From contig JBHGNT010000006.1 in assembly GCA_043228905.1 (NCBI GenBank), positions 12,338,001 through 12,402,000 on the forward strand: DNA of 64,000 nt. Reading direction: 5' to 3'. The position numbers and the translations under genes were made by a program. This document shows positions 1-11,034 of this stretch, in pieces. Position 1 is the first letter of the stretch; each line of letters opens with the position of its first letter. A model generated the notes under the pieces. It did not search any database, was not told where the DNA came from, and saw only the letters and a list, made by a program, of their open reading frames with translations. Source of the DNA: Azolla caroliniana (Eukaryota; Polypodiophyta).

Positions 1-294
1 GGGCCTTGGGTATCGCTATAAATAAGAGGCCTAGCTACCCTCATTTCATGATCTTTTTGACTACATCGAGACTCTGCTCTTGTGGTGGGTCAACTCTTGT
101 AGCGAGCGCGCCAGCACCATGTACGACTCGACGCCACGACGGTGGTATGGGACACCGATCGAGGCTCGAGTTCGTCTCGATCCCTTCGCTCGGGGGTGGT
201 CGGGTGGATCGACACCCTTCTTTCTCTTTCTCCTTTCTATCTATCATTTGTTTATCCTTATCTTAAGCTTACTTTAGTACTTAGATGTCTAATA
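1..294 (+). repeat. Partial LTR of gypsy family G (plus orientation)
   Basis: The 3' part of an LTR, cut by the window edge. It matches the reverse complement of 7143-7435 with roughly a dozen differences by eye. It holds a TATA-like motif (TATAAATA, near 18-25), a CG-rich segment and a pyrimidine-rich stretch near 215-250. The end is set at about 294, where similarity to the other copy stops just before a primer-site-like TGGTATCAGA. The minus-strand copy adjoins a chromovirus pol, which assigns the family. Confidence 0.75.
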
Positions 295-296
295 TT

Positions 297-308
297 TGGT
301 ATCAGATT
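297..308 (+). promoter_or_regulatory. Primer-binding-site-like sequence of partial gypsy G
   Basis: TGGTATCAGATT lies two bases after the LTR end. TGGTATCAGA is the usual plant initiator-Met tRNA primer site, so 1-294 reads as a 5' LTR of a plus-strand element whose interior begins here. No gag or pol follows on the plus strand, so the element is non-autonomous or gutted. Confidence 0.5.
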
Positions 309-738
309 TATGTACTAATGTTTCTTTGTTTTTCATTTGTGGTTTGATTGATGCTGATCGATTGATGTGCGGTCGGCCTTGATCCAGACAATGATCAACA
401 AAAAACTTCGGTAACTCTTTCCATAATTTTTCTTTCTATTCTCTCTTCTCCCATCTAATCATGTGTTTAGTTTATATGTCATTTTTTTTCATTAAGTCAA
501 TGATGTTGTAGTGGTCTTTAATTGATTATCTAAAACGTTTTCATATGTGCACGAGGTCAATACCTCGTTTGACATATTAATAATATGTGATGAGTGTCGT
601 ATGCGTACGAGGTTAATACCTCAATTACGTATTACGTTCACGAACATATGTTACGTTTGCGTATGAGTTGAATACCTTGATTTGTTTTAGACGATATGCG
701 GTTGGTTTCGTATGCGTAAGAGGTCAATACCTCAATTG

Positions 739-1354
739 TGTTGGGATTTTCGGTCCCTCCGGATGGGATGTCCGGAGATGAATGACGGCAATCCCGGTTA
801 CAATTACGGTTACGGTTATGGTTACGGTCCCGGCTACGGAGCCGGATGATGAAGACCCCGGCTACGGAGCCGGATGATGAACGTACCCGGAGCGAGATCC
901 GGATGCGGGGACATATTTGTGAATATGCTCACCAAGGGCCCTTGAGGCTATATTTGTAAATAACCCGAAAGTCATATGTGTATAAATATGACTTAGGGCA
1001 AACAGGTTTACGTTGTTGCTCATTTTCTGTTTTCCACTTAGAGAGAGTGAAGAGAGCAGCCGAGAGAGAGAGAGAGAGAGAGAAAGACGAAGAGGTCGTT
1101 GCCTCTGTGTATTACCGCCGCCTATGGCGAAGACAGTGAGCTCAAGGTTGTTGCCTTGTGGCTTCACCATTGTACATCTCTGTTCATAGTGATAGTTGGA
1201 GTTTGAGGACTCCCGTGGTTTTTCCCATTTAGGGTTTTCCACGTAAAACATCCTGTGTATTTTTCTCTCTATTGTCTTCGTGCATTTTTTGTATTTCCCG
1301 TTTTCTGTGAGTTGGTCCTATTCCTCGGTTGTGGTCGAGCACTGTTGTTCAACA
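739..1354 (+). repeat. 5' LTR of Tork-1
   Basis: 616 bp, starting TGTTGGGA and ending TTCAACA. It contains two copies of a CCGGCTACGGAGCCGGATGA unit near 832-878 and a TATA box (TATAAATA, 981-988) centred in an inverted repeat (about 969-994). A GA microsatellite near 1062-1082 follows in the presumed transcribed leader. Confidence 0.95.
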
Positions 1355-1357
1355 ATT

Positions 1358-1375
1358 TGGTATCAGAGCACGGTT
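1358..1375 (+). promoter_or_regulatory. Primer binding site of Tork-1 (Met tRNA)
   Basis: TGGTATCAGAGCACGGTT starts three bases after the 5' LTR. It is the standard plant copia site complementary to the 3' end of initiator-Met tRNA. Confidence 0.9.
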
Positions 1376-1385
1376 AACACAGAAA

Positions 1386-4300
1386 ATGGAAGGCGGCGGT
1401 AGTGGGCCTCCGGGCATGATGGTGTTGAACTCACAGAACTACGCCGACTGGAAGATAAAGATGGAAGACCTTCTCATCGTCCGAGACCTGTACGAACCGA
1501 TCGACAATGCTGAGATACCCAAGGGGGTAATAGAGTCGGAGTGGAAGCTCCTGAACCGGAAAGCCGTAGCGACGATCCGGCAATATGTAGATGTAAGTGT
1601 TCTGCAACATGTGGCGAACGACACCAACGCATATGAGATGTGGAAGAAGCTGTCGGGCCTCTACGAGAGGAAGAATGCGTTGAACCGGACCTCCCTGATG
1701 AGGAAGATAGTGAACCTCAAGTACCGGGACGGCGAGAATATGGTGGAACACGTGAGCACGTTCATGGGATTCGTGAACCAGCTTGCGGCGATCAAGTTCC
1801 CGTTGGAGGATGCAATGCAAGCCATCATTCTGATGTGTACATTGCCGGAAAGCTGGGAGAACTTGGTGGTGACTCTCAGCACCTCCTACACCGAAGATAA
1901 CTTGTCTCTACAAACGGTAAAGACAAGCATTTTGAACGAAGAAGCGCGTCGGAGAGATAAAGAACCGGTTTCCGATCCGAAGATGCTGCTTACCGAATCG
2001 GATCGAGGAAGACAATGGAACCGGAGTCCGCAAAGACGGGAGAAGTCGGGGACCCAGTCGCAGTCAAGAGGAAGACCCACATGCTTCCACTGTGGGAAGC
2101 CGGGGCACTTCCGGAAGAATTGTCGGCATTACCGAAAGGACAACGGAGCCGATGACACCGATTCGAAGAAGTCACCGGAGAGAAACGGTGCATACCGGGG
2201 AGCCACGGACCGGAGAGGTCTGGATCGGCGAGGGCAGGACCGGAAAGGAACGACGGCACTCGCGGCAAGTGAAGAAGAGATAATGCTCATTACCGAAGAG
2301 AGGGAGCTGAACCTTGCCGGTGTAGAGATGACCTGGGTGGTCGATTCCGGAGCGTCGTTCCACCTGACCCCGGAGAAGAAATACTTCTCATCCTACATAG
2401 CCGGTGAGCACGGTTGTGTCCGGATGGGAAATGAAGGCACATGTCGGATTGCCGGCATAGGAGACGTGTGGCTGATGACATCAACCGGATGCAAGATGCT
2501 GCTGAAGGATGTACGACACGTTCCGGAGGTCCGATTGAACCTGATTTCGGCCGGGAGGCTAGACGATGAAGGCTACACGGGTAGCATCCGGAACGGTGTC
2601 ATGAAGTTCAGCAAAGGGAGCCTGATAGTGGCTCGGGCCCGGAAGGTCAACACGCTGTACCTGATGAATTCCCGGCTATGTCCGGAGGAGCTGAACGTGG
2701 CAGCCGATACTGCCGGTGAGCTGTGGCACAAGAGACTGTGTCACATGAGTGAGAAGGGGATGAAGAGGCTTGCAGAAGACAACCTTATTCCAGTGAAGCA
2801 TGTGCACCTGGAGAAGTGCACCGATTGCCTGGCCGGTAAACAGAACCGAACCTCCTTCCACTCAAGGCCACCGACGAGACGTAGTGTACCATTGGAGTTG
2901 GTACACACTGATGTGTGTCAGGTAGAAACGAAGTCACATGGCGGAGCCCAGTACTTTGTAACATTTATAGATGACCATAGCCGGAAGCTGTGGACGGCAC
3001 CGTTGAAGACAAAGGACCAAGTATTGTCCGTCTTCAAAGAACTCCACGTGAGAGTGGAAAGGGAATCCGGCAAGGAGCTGAAAGCGATACGAGCGGATAA
3101 CGGAGGGGAATACCGGGGGCAGTTCGAGGAGTACTGTCGCTCGAAGGGAATCCGGCTCGAGTTTACTGTGCCGAAGACGCCGGAACTGAACGGGCTGGCC
3201 GAGAGGATGAACCGGACCATAATGGAGAGGGTCTGGAGTATGCTGGCGCATGCGAAATTACCCAAGGGGTTTTGGGCTGAGGCAATGTCGACGGCGACAT
3301 ACGTGATAAACAGATCACCCTCAGCACCTTTGGACGGAGACACGCCGCAGAGAGTGTGGACCGGTAGGGAAGTATCCTACCGGCATCTGAAGGTGTTCGG
3401 GTGTCTCGCATATGTGCATGTGGCAAAGGACCGGAGAGGAAAGCTAGACCCAAAGACCCGGCCATGCATATTCCTCGGTTACGGCGACGACGAGTTCGGC
3501 TACCGAGTATGGGACCCAGTCGACAAAAAGATATCCCGGAGTCGTGATATCATCTTCATGGAGGACAAGACACTCGCCGACTGGGAGTCGGAGAAGAAGA
3601 TGAAGAGCTCCGAGTCGTCCGGTGAGGATCAACTCTACGAGGAGCAGTCCCGACCGGCAAGAGACCGGTTAGCACTCGAGGATCCGGCCGAAGACGGTGA
3701 AGAAACAGAACCGGCCGAGGAAGATGAAACTGATACCGGAACCGGCCCCGATCCCGAAATGGATTCGGATGAAGAGGAAACGGAGGAGCCGGTTACCGAA
3801 GCTCCGGAACGGAGATATCCTCTAAGAGAGAGAAGGCCCCCCCGGAGATTTCCGGAACCAGAGCACGTGCTGCTAACCGACGAGGGGGAGCCGGAGAGTT
3901 TTGAAGAAGCAAAGCTTGACACCCATAGCCGCAGGTGGTTAAGTGCCATGCAGGAGGAGATGGATTCCCTGCATGAGAACCACACATATGAACTTGTGGA
4001 GTTGCCGAAAGGAAAGCGGGCACTTCGAAACAAGTGGGTGTTCAAGCTGAAACCGGGAGATGCCGGAAACCCCCCGAGATACAAAGCCAAGATCGTGGTG
4101 AAGGGGTTTCAGCAAAAGAAGGGCGTCGACTTCGACGAGATATTTGCCCCGGTAGTGAAGATGACCTCCATCCGGACGGTGCTGAGCATAGCGGCAAGCA
4201 TGGACCTCGAGGTAGAACAGATGGACGTGAAGACGGCATTCCTTCACGGTGACCTCGAAGAAGAGATCTACATGCAGCAACCGGAAGGATTCGAGAAGAA

Positions 4301-5459
4301 AGGGAAGGAGCACCTGGTATGCCGGTTGAAGAAGAGCCTTTACGGACTGAAGCAGGCTCCCCGGCAATGGTACCGGAAGTTCGACTCTTTCATGACCGAC
4401 GAAGGGTACCACAAAACGCAGTCCGATCACTGCGTGTTTGTGAAGAAGTTCGAGGGAGGAGACTTTCTAATACTCCTCATGTACGTGGACGACACGTTGA
4501 TCGTCGGACGGGACTAGGTCAAGATACAGAGGCTGAAGAAAGCGCTTCACCGAACCTTCTCAATGAAGGACCTGGGTCCGGCGAGGCAAATACTAGGGAT
4601 GCACATCATCCGGGACCGGAAGAAGAAGCAGTTGTGGCTGTCACAGGAGAAGTACGTGACAAAGGTGCTTCACCGGTTCAACATGTCGGAAGCAAGACCG
4701 GTCGGGTCAACCCTCCCAGCAAACTGCAAGTTGTCCAGCAAGCAAAGCCCCAAGACAAAGGCTGAGAAGGAGGACATGATGAAAGTACCATATGCCTCTG
4801 CCGTCGGAAGCTTGATGTACGCAATGGTGTGTACAAGACCGGACATAGGATATGCAGTCGGAGTGGTGAGCCGGTACATGAGCAATCCCGGCAAAGAGCA
4901 CTGGAACGCGGCCAAGTGGATACTCCGATACCTGAAGGGCACGGCAAACGTATGCCTCGGATTCGGCTCCGGTAAGCCCGAACTCGACGGCTTTACCGAT
5001 TCGGATATGTCGGCCGATGCAGATACCAGCCGGTCCACATCAGGGTATGTGATGACGTATGCAGGGGGAGCTGTTTCGTGGCAGTTGAGGTTGCAGAAGA
5101 CGGTTGCGTTGTCAACCACGGAGGCGGAGTACATGGCGGCCGTTGAAGCCGGCAAGGAAATAATATGGATGAAGGACTTCATTAGAGAGCTCGGTATCCG
5201 GCAGGAGGAGTACCGACTCTACTGCGACAGTCAGAGTGCCATCCACCTTGCGAAGAATGCGGCCTATCACTCCCGGACGAAGCACATCCAGCGTAGATAC
5301 CACTGGATCCGGGAAAGGATAGAAGACAAGGAGTTCGTGCTGACGAAGATCCACACGGACGAGAACGGGTCGGATATGCTGACCAAGGTACTTACACCCG
5401 ACAAGCTGGAAGCATGCCGGAAGAGGATCGGATTGGAGAGACATCCCATGCCGAAGTGA
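1386..5459 (+). pseudogene. gag-pol: Tork-1 gag-pol polyprotein with one amber codon
   Basis: The ORF spans 1358 codons from ATG 1386 (28 nt after the primer site starts) to the stop just before the polypurine tract. Gag has an N-terminal copia-type domain and a CX2CX4HX4C knuckle (residues 233-246). The protease motif DSGA starts at 320. The integrase zinc region lies around 448-482 and its catalytic triad is D509, D571, E606 (D-35-E). Reverse transcriptase has YVDD at 1033-1036, and RNase H follows with D1205 in a TDSD motif. The only break is TAG at 4515-4517 (codon 1044), eight codons after YVDD. The related Tork-2 has CAA here, so a C-to-T change in a CAG or CAA codon is the simple explanation. 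The frame then continues unbroken to 5459. The copy may be dead, or the stop may be read through; the sequence does not decide. Confidence 0.93.
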
Positions 5460-5469
5460 AGGGGGAGTT
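5458..5469 (+). promoter_or_regulatory. Polypurine tract of Tork-1
   Basis: GAAGGGGGAGTT lies immediately before the 3' LTR and overlaps the last codon. It is the expected plus-strand primer for reverse transcription. Confidence 0.85.
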
Positions 5470-6085
5470 TGTTGGGATTTTCGGTCCCTCCGGATGGGAT
5501 GTCCGGAGATGAATGACGGCAATCCCGGTTACAATTACGGTTACGGTTACGGTTACGGTCCCGGCTACGGAGCCGGATGATGAAGACCCCGGCTACGGAG
5601 CCGGATGATGAACGTACCCGGAGCGAGATCCGGATGCGGGGACATATTTGTGAATATGCTCACCAAGGGCCCTTGAGGCTATATTTGTAAATAACCCGAA
5701 AGTCATATGTGTATAAATATGACTTAGGGCAAACAGTTTTACGTTGTTGCTCATTTTCTGTTTTCCACTTAGAGAGAGTGAAGAGAGCAGCCGAGAGAGA
5801 GAGAGAGAGAGAGAAAGACGAAGAGGTCGTTGCCTCTGTGTATTACCGCCGCCTGTGGCGAAGACAGTGAGCTCAAGGTTGTTGCCTTGTGGCTTCACCA
5901 TTGTACATCTCTGTTCATAGTGATAGTTGGAGTTTGAGGACTCCCGTGGTTTTTCCCATTTAGGGTTTTCCACGTAAAACATCCTGTGTATTTTTCTCTC
6001 TATTGTCTTCGTGCATTTTTTGTATTTCCCGTTTTCTGTGAATTGGTCCTATTCCTCGGTTGTGGCCGAGCACTGTTGTTCAACA
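5470..6085 (+). repeat. 3' LTR of Tork-1
   Basis: 616 bp, same length as the 5' copy. Differences seen: A/G, T/C and G/T changes near 5545, 5736, 5855, 6042 and 6065. It is followed by the AATTG target duplication. Confidence 0.95.
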
Positions 6086-6190
6086 AATTGCGTATTACGA
6101 TGATCTCTTATTTGTGGATGTTTCGTGTGCGTAGAGGTATATACCTCGATTACGTATCTCGATCACATCATTTGTGGCTATTTAATATAA

Positions 6191-7142
6191 CGATATGTTA
6201 ATATAGGCATATCTGGTCACGTATATATGTATTTGATCGTATATATGTGATAAGTAAACATATGTATATATTCGTTATTACGTGATTATATCGAAAGTTG
6301 TCCTTGTCGGGAAAAGGATGTTGGTGGCCGTCCTCACATTTTTGTGAGAATGGCGTTGTCACCATCCCTTTTTCATCAATTTTTTATTGTTGACAACCCC
6401 GTTGATGACCTCGATTTTGTTACGTAAAGAAACTTCTATAGCCATAATGATGTTGAGTACGTAGGGCTTGACCTATTTCAAGTGAGGTCGCTCCAATGAC
6501 ACACGTATCCAACATCCCTCCCTCGTTACATGGATACGATGCCACCATGAGCTCGTTCTTACAAGAGGCATTCGTAATGACGTGACCATGTGATGGGCCA
6601 CGTGACCCTACTACGAAACGAGGGCTCATTTGGCTTGACCATTAGGTTGCACTTTGGCGTATGCCATCGTAATTACGAGACTTGAGGTTAGGTAACGTAC
6701 CAACATAGTTTTGGTAAATGAGGGCGAAATAAGGACCCTTGACATATATGTTCTTTTAGAAAAAACATATATGATCTCGCATATCTCTTATACGCATCAA
6801 ACATTAAGCATTCAAGAAGAGCAACTTACTTGGTTGGCTCAAGTGTTTAATGTATTTGTTCTCGAGGTCTCGAGTTCAAATATGACCAAGACCATACAAC
6901 ATCCTTGATACATATGACTATAACACATGTTTAGACTTAAGGTCTAAGTGCACCTCAGGGTCTTCGTAATAGGACTTAAAGAGCCGAAACCACATATGTG
7001 GGCACCGAAACATAGTTTATTGTTAACATTTTTTTTGTGTATAAACTATTCATGACGCGAACATATATGGTTGAGCCTCGGGGAGCCACCATGAAAAAAT
7101 TGATATAGAGATCAGGGAAAGACATTTATTTGTCACCCCCAT
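6191..7142. other. AT-rich intergenic stretch without recognisable gene
   Basis: After the last 57-bp unit the sequence is AT-rich with many CATATG and ATATATG words. All ORFs here are short and unlike known proteins. It may be the interior of the plus-strand G element that began at 1, but nothing proves that. Confidence 0.5.
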
Positions 7143-7602
7143 TATTAGAGATCTAAGTACTAAAGTAAGCTTAAGATAAGGATAAACAAATGATAGATAG
7201 AAAGGAGAAAGAGAAAGAAGGGTGCCGATCCACCCGACCACCCCCGAGCGAAGGGATCGAGACGGACTCGAGCCGCGATCGGCGTCCCATACCACCGCCG
7301 TGGCGTCGAGTCGTACCTGGTGCTGGCGCGCTCACTACAAGAGTTGACCCACCACAAGAGCAGAGTCTCGATGTCGTCAAAATGATGATCAAATGAGGGT
7401 AGCTAGGCCTCTTATTTATAGCGATACCCAAGGCCCCCAAGCAAGTTCACACTTGACCTAATGGGTTGTCTCAATCCCGAGGATTAAAAGTAATCCTCCC
7501 CTTCTTTACACTCTCGTTTAACCCTCACACTTACTTATCCACGTGTATAGAATACTACGGTAAATTCTCACCACGGGATATTAAATGGTCATGCCCGTAA
7601 CA
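7143..7602 (-). repeat. 3' LTR of gypsy G (minus strand)
   Basis: Starts on the minus strand at 7602 with TGTTACGGGC, directly after a purine-rich tract (7603-7616). It ends near 7143 where similarity to 1-294 stops. The end lacks the usual CA, so the border is approximate. Confidence 0.75.
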
Positions 7603-7604
7603 TA

Positions 7605-8835
7605 CTCCCCCTCTTTAAAACATTGCACTCTTGCAATGGAAAGTTAGGGAAGTTAGTTCTAAGAGTATTTTCGCGTTCCCATGTGGCATCTTTTATTGAT
7701 TTATCCATCCATTTTATTTTAAATTCTCGGATTTCTTTAGTACGTAATTTTTTTGTTTTAACATCGAGAATTCTTTCTGGTACATGTGGTTTAGAAGATA
7801 ATTCTTCAGAAGTAACCAGAGTTTCAGTTGTAACTGTATTGTCGCTAGAACCTCGAAGTTCTTTTAGATGACTCACATGGAAGACTAGATGAATTCCAAC
7901 ACCATCGGGAAGAGCAAGATGATAGGCTGATGACCCAATGCGTTTGAGGACTGTAAAAGGTCCACAAAACCGTGGGGCTAACTTAGCGCACTTACCCGTA
8001 GACAATGTCTTAGAATTGTGAGGTACACGTAAAAATACCTTCTATCCAGGGTTGAATACACGAGGTTGCCTATGATGATCGGCATAAAAACGCGCTCTAT
8101 CTTGAGCTATTTTTATATTATCTCGTGCAATATGCAACATATCTTGCATATCCCGAAGAAAGTTTTGCGTACTTCACAACTCATCATGATGTATATTAAC
8201 ATCAATCGGGGCTCGTGGCTGAAAACCATACATCAACATAAAAGGACTATATCCCGTCGACGTATGCTTGGAGCTGTTATAAGCAAACTCCAAAATTGGG
8301 AGATAACGTTCCCATTTTGTTGGTTTTGCACCAACGTATGCTCGAAGCATGTCCTCAATAATTTGATTTACTCGTTCTGTCTGTCCATCAGATTGAGGAT
8401 GATCCGTGGAGCTCATGCTCAACGTAGTTTCTAACTTCTTAAAGACTTGCGTCCAGAAGTCAGTAGTAAACTTTGGATCTCGATCACTCACGATATCCAT
8501 CGGTAACCCATAAAAACGAAACAATTCGTCAACGAATTGGTAAGCCAATTCAGGAGCTGTTATCGTGGTTTTAGTAGCAATAAATCTGGCCATTTTAGTT
8601 AGTTGATCAACGACAACCCAGATGGCATCATGACCTTTTTGGGTGCGAGGAAGGCTAACAATAAAATCCATGGATATACTTTCCCACTTATTATTGGGAA
8701 TGTCCAAGGGATGTATCAATAGTAATTCCTAATGAATGAATCGCCCCGTTGATGTATTGTACTCTTCCATCAGCCAAGTGCACCGTGTAGGTGTGATCAC
8801 TTATGGTGGGTTGGAACTATCTTCCAGTCTGCATA
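7605..8835 (-). pseudogene. pol: Gypsy G pol remnant: integrase with CR-type chromodomain
   Basis: Read on the minus strand. The integrase core carries three acidic positions: MDFIVSLP, IVSDRDPKF and HPQSDGQTERVN. It is followed by the GPF module (RFCGPFTVLKRIGSSAYHL) and a short chromodomain-like segment (RILDVKTKKLR...IKWMDKSIKDATWE), typical of plant reina/CRM-type chromoviruses. Stop codons break it after HHDEL (8174) and before KVFLRV (about 8042). Upstream, 8725-8835 encodes a protease-like fragment containing VHLADGRVQYINGAIHSLG. The integrase zinc region, reverse transcriptase and RNase H are absent, so it cannot be functional. Confidence 0.85.
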
Positions 8836-8914
8836 GTTCTAAGGGTTTAGAACTATCATTCCTGGGAGGCCACTCACACCTCCTTCCATGCTTGCACCTC
8901 AAGCTCTGATACCA
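8836..8914 (-). pseudogene. 5' end of a Tork-like gag plus primer site, fused to gypsy G
   Basis: On the minus strand TGGTATCAGAGC (8914 to 8903) is followed by an ATG and about 20 codons resembling the Tork-1 gag start (PGMIVLN, then NYADWKI), with one in-frame stop. The match ends abruptly at about 8836 at the gypsy protease fragment. It is the gag start of an element whose 5' LTR would be 8918-9464; the rest has been lost. Confidence 0.7.
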
Positions 8915-8917
8915 GTT

Positions 8918-9464
8918 TGTCGAGAAACGAATTGTCAATCCACACGAAAAGGAATATGCTGAAATACACAACTCTGAAACACAGAAAACAGCGTATACAG
9001 ATTTAATGTGGGAAACCCTTGAAATAAACGAAGGTGCAGAAGCGTTAGACAACTGGCATAGCCGGATAGCAACAGAGAGAGAGAGAGATTAACACACAGA
9101 AGGTACGTAAGAGAGAAAAAGAAAGAGCAGAACAACATAAATCTATTATCATCAACTTTGTAAAATACTCTGTTCATACAACGTGCTCAACAACACTATT
9201 TATACAAGTCCTAAGAGGACTGACAGAAGTACAATGTACTTCAATGCTCACACGAGCGTTTGACACTAACTACGAGACATTAACTACCTAGTAGTCTAGG
9301 CTGCTACTAGGCTTCCAGTTACTACTTGATCCAGTTAACCGGCTCCCCATCTCACCGGCTCACTTGGTCACCGGCTCACTTGGTCACCGGCTCATCCTTC
9401 CGGATGCTGATCCGGCTCAGGCTTATTCAATCGATTTGAATCCGGCTGAGCTTGCCGCTCAACA
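8918..9464 (-). repeat. LTR at the 3' end of Copia-B1, possibly chimeric
   Basis: 547 bp on the minus strand, starting TGTTGAGCGG (9464) and ending CTCGACA (8918). A polypurine tract precedes it, as for a 3' LTR, and a Met primer site plus gag start follow it, as for a 5' LTR. About 350 bp from 9464 downward match the Copia-B1 5' LTR (54940-55360); the remaining 190 bp do not. Two copies of a TCACTTGGTCACCGGC unit lie near 9358-9392. Confidence 0.7.
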
Positions 9465-9474
9465 GTCCCCCTCA

Positions 9475-10206
9475 AGCTCAACTTGAGGCCGGATCGTAGT
9501 GTCAGTCTCCATGGCAGCCGATCCTTCCACCCGGCTCCTTCTGACGTCACTCCGCCTCGTTCACGCTCCTCATCCGGTTCGGTCCCGTTTGCTGCGACCC
9601 TTTTGATTCTGCGCACCGAGACCTCCTTGGTCGGCTTGTTTGCTCAATAGGCCCAATTCAACTCCCTCGCTACTGTGAAATTGGCGCTTGCCGATTCGTT
9701 GATTCCTTCGTGTTGGCGTTGACTTTCGCTGCCTTCTTGTCCTCTTGGCCTTGAATTGATCTGATTCTTCCGAATCTGTCTATTGAACCGAATCGGTCGC
9801 TCCTGATTTGTCTTCCGGTTCCAGGCCCTTCACCACATTGGACCATGTCCGGGTCTTCGCCTTCTTCTTCCGGTCGGCTCTGTCCTCCTTGACTCTGCCG
9901 CCGCTGCCGCTTGTTCCGACTTGTTCAGACGTGTCAACTCCCTTTGCCGACTCGGCTCCTTTCTTCTTCTTGTCTTTCCCTTTGTCGGTTCTTCCCTCAC
10001 CGGCGCAATCGACAGTTTCTTTGCCTTTGCCCGTTCCGGTGTGTGTGCCCATTCTTCCCCTCAAGTGTGGCACGTCGAGATGCTGAACACCAAGCATTTC
10101 GGTGAAGTGCTGCAACTTGTTTGATCCGAGCCGGTTGGTCAAGATGTCGGCAACTTGCCGATCCGTATGAACATACCGAAGTTCGACTTCACCGCTCAGG
10201 ACACGC
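9475..10206 (-). pseudogene. Copia-B1 C-terminal tail of pol
   Basis: The ORF 10142-9780 encodes the end of RNase H (LGSNKLQHFTEMLGV) followed by a lysine-rich, low-complexity tail (DRADRKKKAKTRTW). The same tail occurs at 61760-62155 in Copia-B2. It is an unusually long charged extension after RNase H for a copia polyprotein. Several frame breaks are present. The polypurine tract (GAGGGGGAC, 9465-9475 on the minus strand) follows. Confidence 0.75.
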
Positions 10207-11003
10207 TGTCATGAAGGATTTGCTTCACGATATAAAAATAAATTTAAATATTGAATTCAGTAATATTTCAAACCCTTGAACCTACAACCTTATAAGCCAA
10301 GCACAATGTATATACCACTAGGGTAGGCTATTTGTTTTTAGAAATGTTGTCAAGAATGTGCTTCACTATATAAGAATAAACTTAAATATTGTATTAAGTA
10401 AAATTGAGGGACTTGAACCCTCAACGTTGTATATCAAGCACAAACCATACACCACTAAGCGAGGTTATTTGTTTTAGGGTTATATCCATCATTATACTTA
10501 TCCCAATACATGGGAGCTCAAATGAGCATGATGGCTATCATGCATCACATGTAATGCATGTGCGCCAAATGGCGATCATGCATCAGATGTAACTCATGCA
10601 TTACATGCATGACATTACCATATGCATGGAAATACTTATAAAAAGAGGGGAAAGGAAAACAAAAGGGGGGGAATCAAAAAGAGAGAGTGAGAAAATAATA
10701 CAATCAAGTAAAGAAGACTAGCTCATTGGGTGGAGAACCTCTCGTTTTGAAGTTGAGGTCGTGGGTTCAAATCAAGGGTCGATAGAGAATGTGTTCAGTT
10801 TGCGATCAAGGATTGTAAAGTTGGTAAAATATTGTCTTTTTAATATACATCATGTTTATATAATATACTCTTGCTTCTTGAATCATACTTTGTCTCAATC
10901 TTCTTCTAGAATCATACTTTGTCTCAATCTTCTTCTAGAATCATACTTTGTCTCAATCTTCATTCTTGAATCATACATTGTCTCTATCTTTTATCTATGC
11001 TCA

Positions 11004-11034
<31 letters not shown>

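Larger units (their letters stand above)
739..6085 (+). mobile_element. Tork-1: complete, young Ty1/copia retrotransposon
   Basis: A 5347-bp element with 616-bp LTRs at both ends (TG...CA), a Met-tRNA primer site, one gag-pol ORF and a polypurine tract. It is flanked by a perfect 5-bp target duplication, AATTG at 734-738 and 6086-6090. The two LTRs differ at about five positions by eye (about 0.8%), mostly transitions, so the insertion is recent. Gag resembles the Tnt1/Tork lineage. One in-frame amber codon is the only defect seen. Confidence 0.95.
545..6190. repeat. 57-bp tandem array with a palindromic core, split by Tork-1
   Basis: Five degenerate units, each with a 14-bp palindrome of the form GAGGT-NAAT-ACCTC: 553-566, 609-622, 666-679 (decayed), 720-733 and 6134-6147. 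With Tork-1 and one TSD copy removed, the spacings are 56, 57, 54 and 62 bp. Units begin near TATGCGTA. Tork-1 inserted directly after the fourth palindrome. No coding function is visible in 309-738 or its continuation. Confidence 0.65.
7143..8835 (-). mobile_element. Truncated gypsy chromovirus G (minus strand)
   Basis: A 3' LTR (7143-7602), polypurine tract, integrase with a chromodomain-like tail, and a short protease-like piece (about 8725-8835). Gag, reverse transcriptase and RNase H are missing, so an internal deletion joined the protease region to the integrase. The 5' side is fused to copia sequence at about 8836. Confidence 0.8.

Noticed and set aside
862-1251. 129-codon minus-strand ORF occurring twice (also 5593-5982)
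   Set aside because: It lies inside both Tork-1 LTRs; the repetition is explained by the LTRs and the content by GA repeats.
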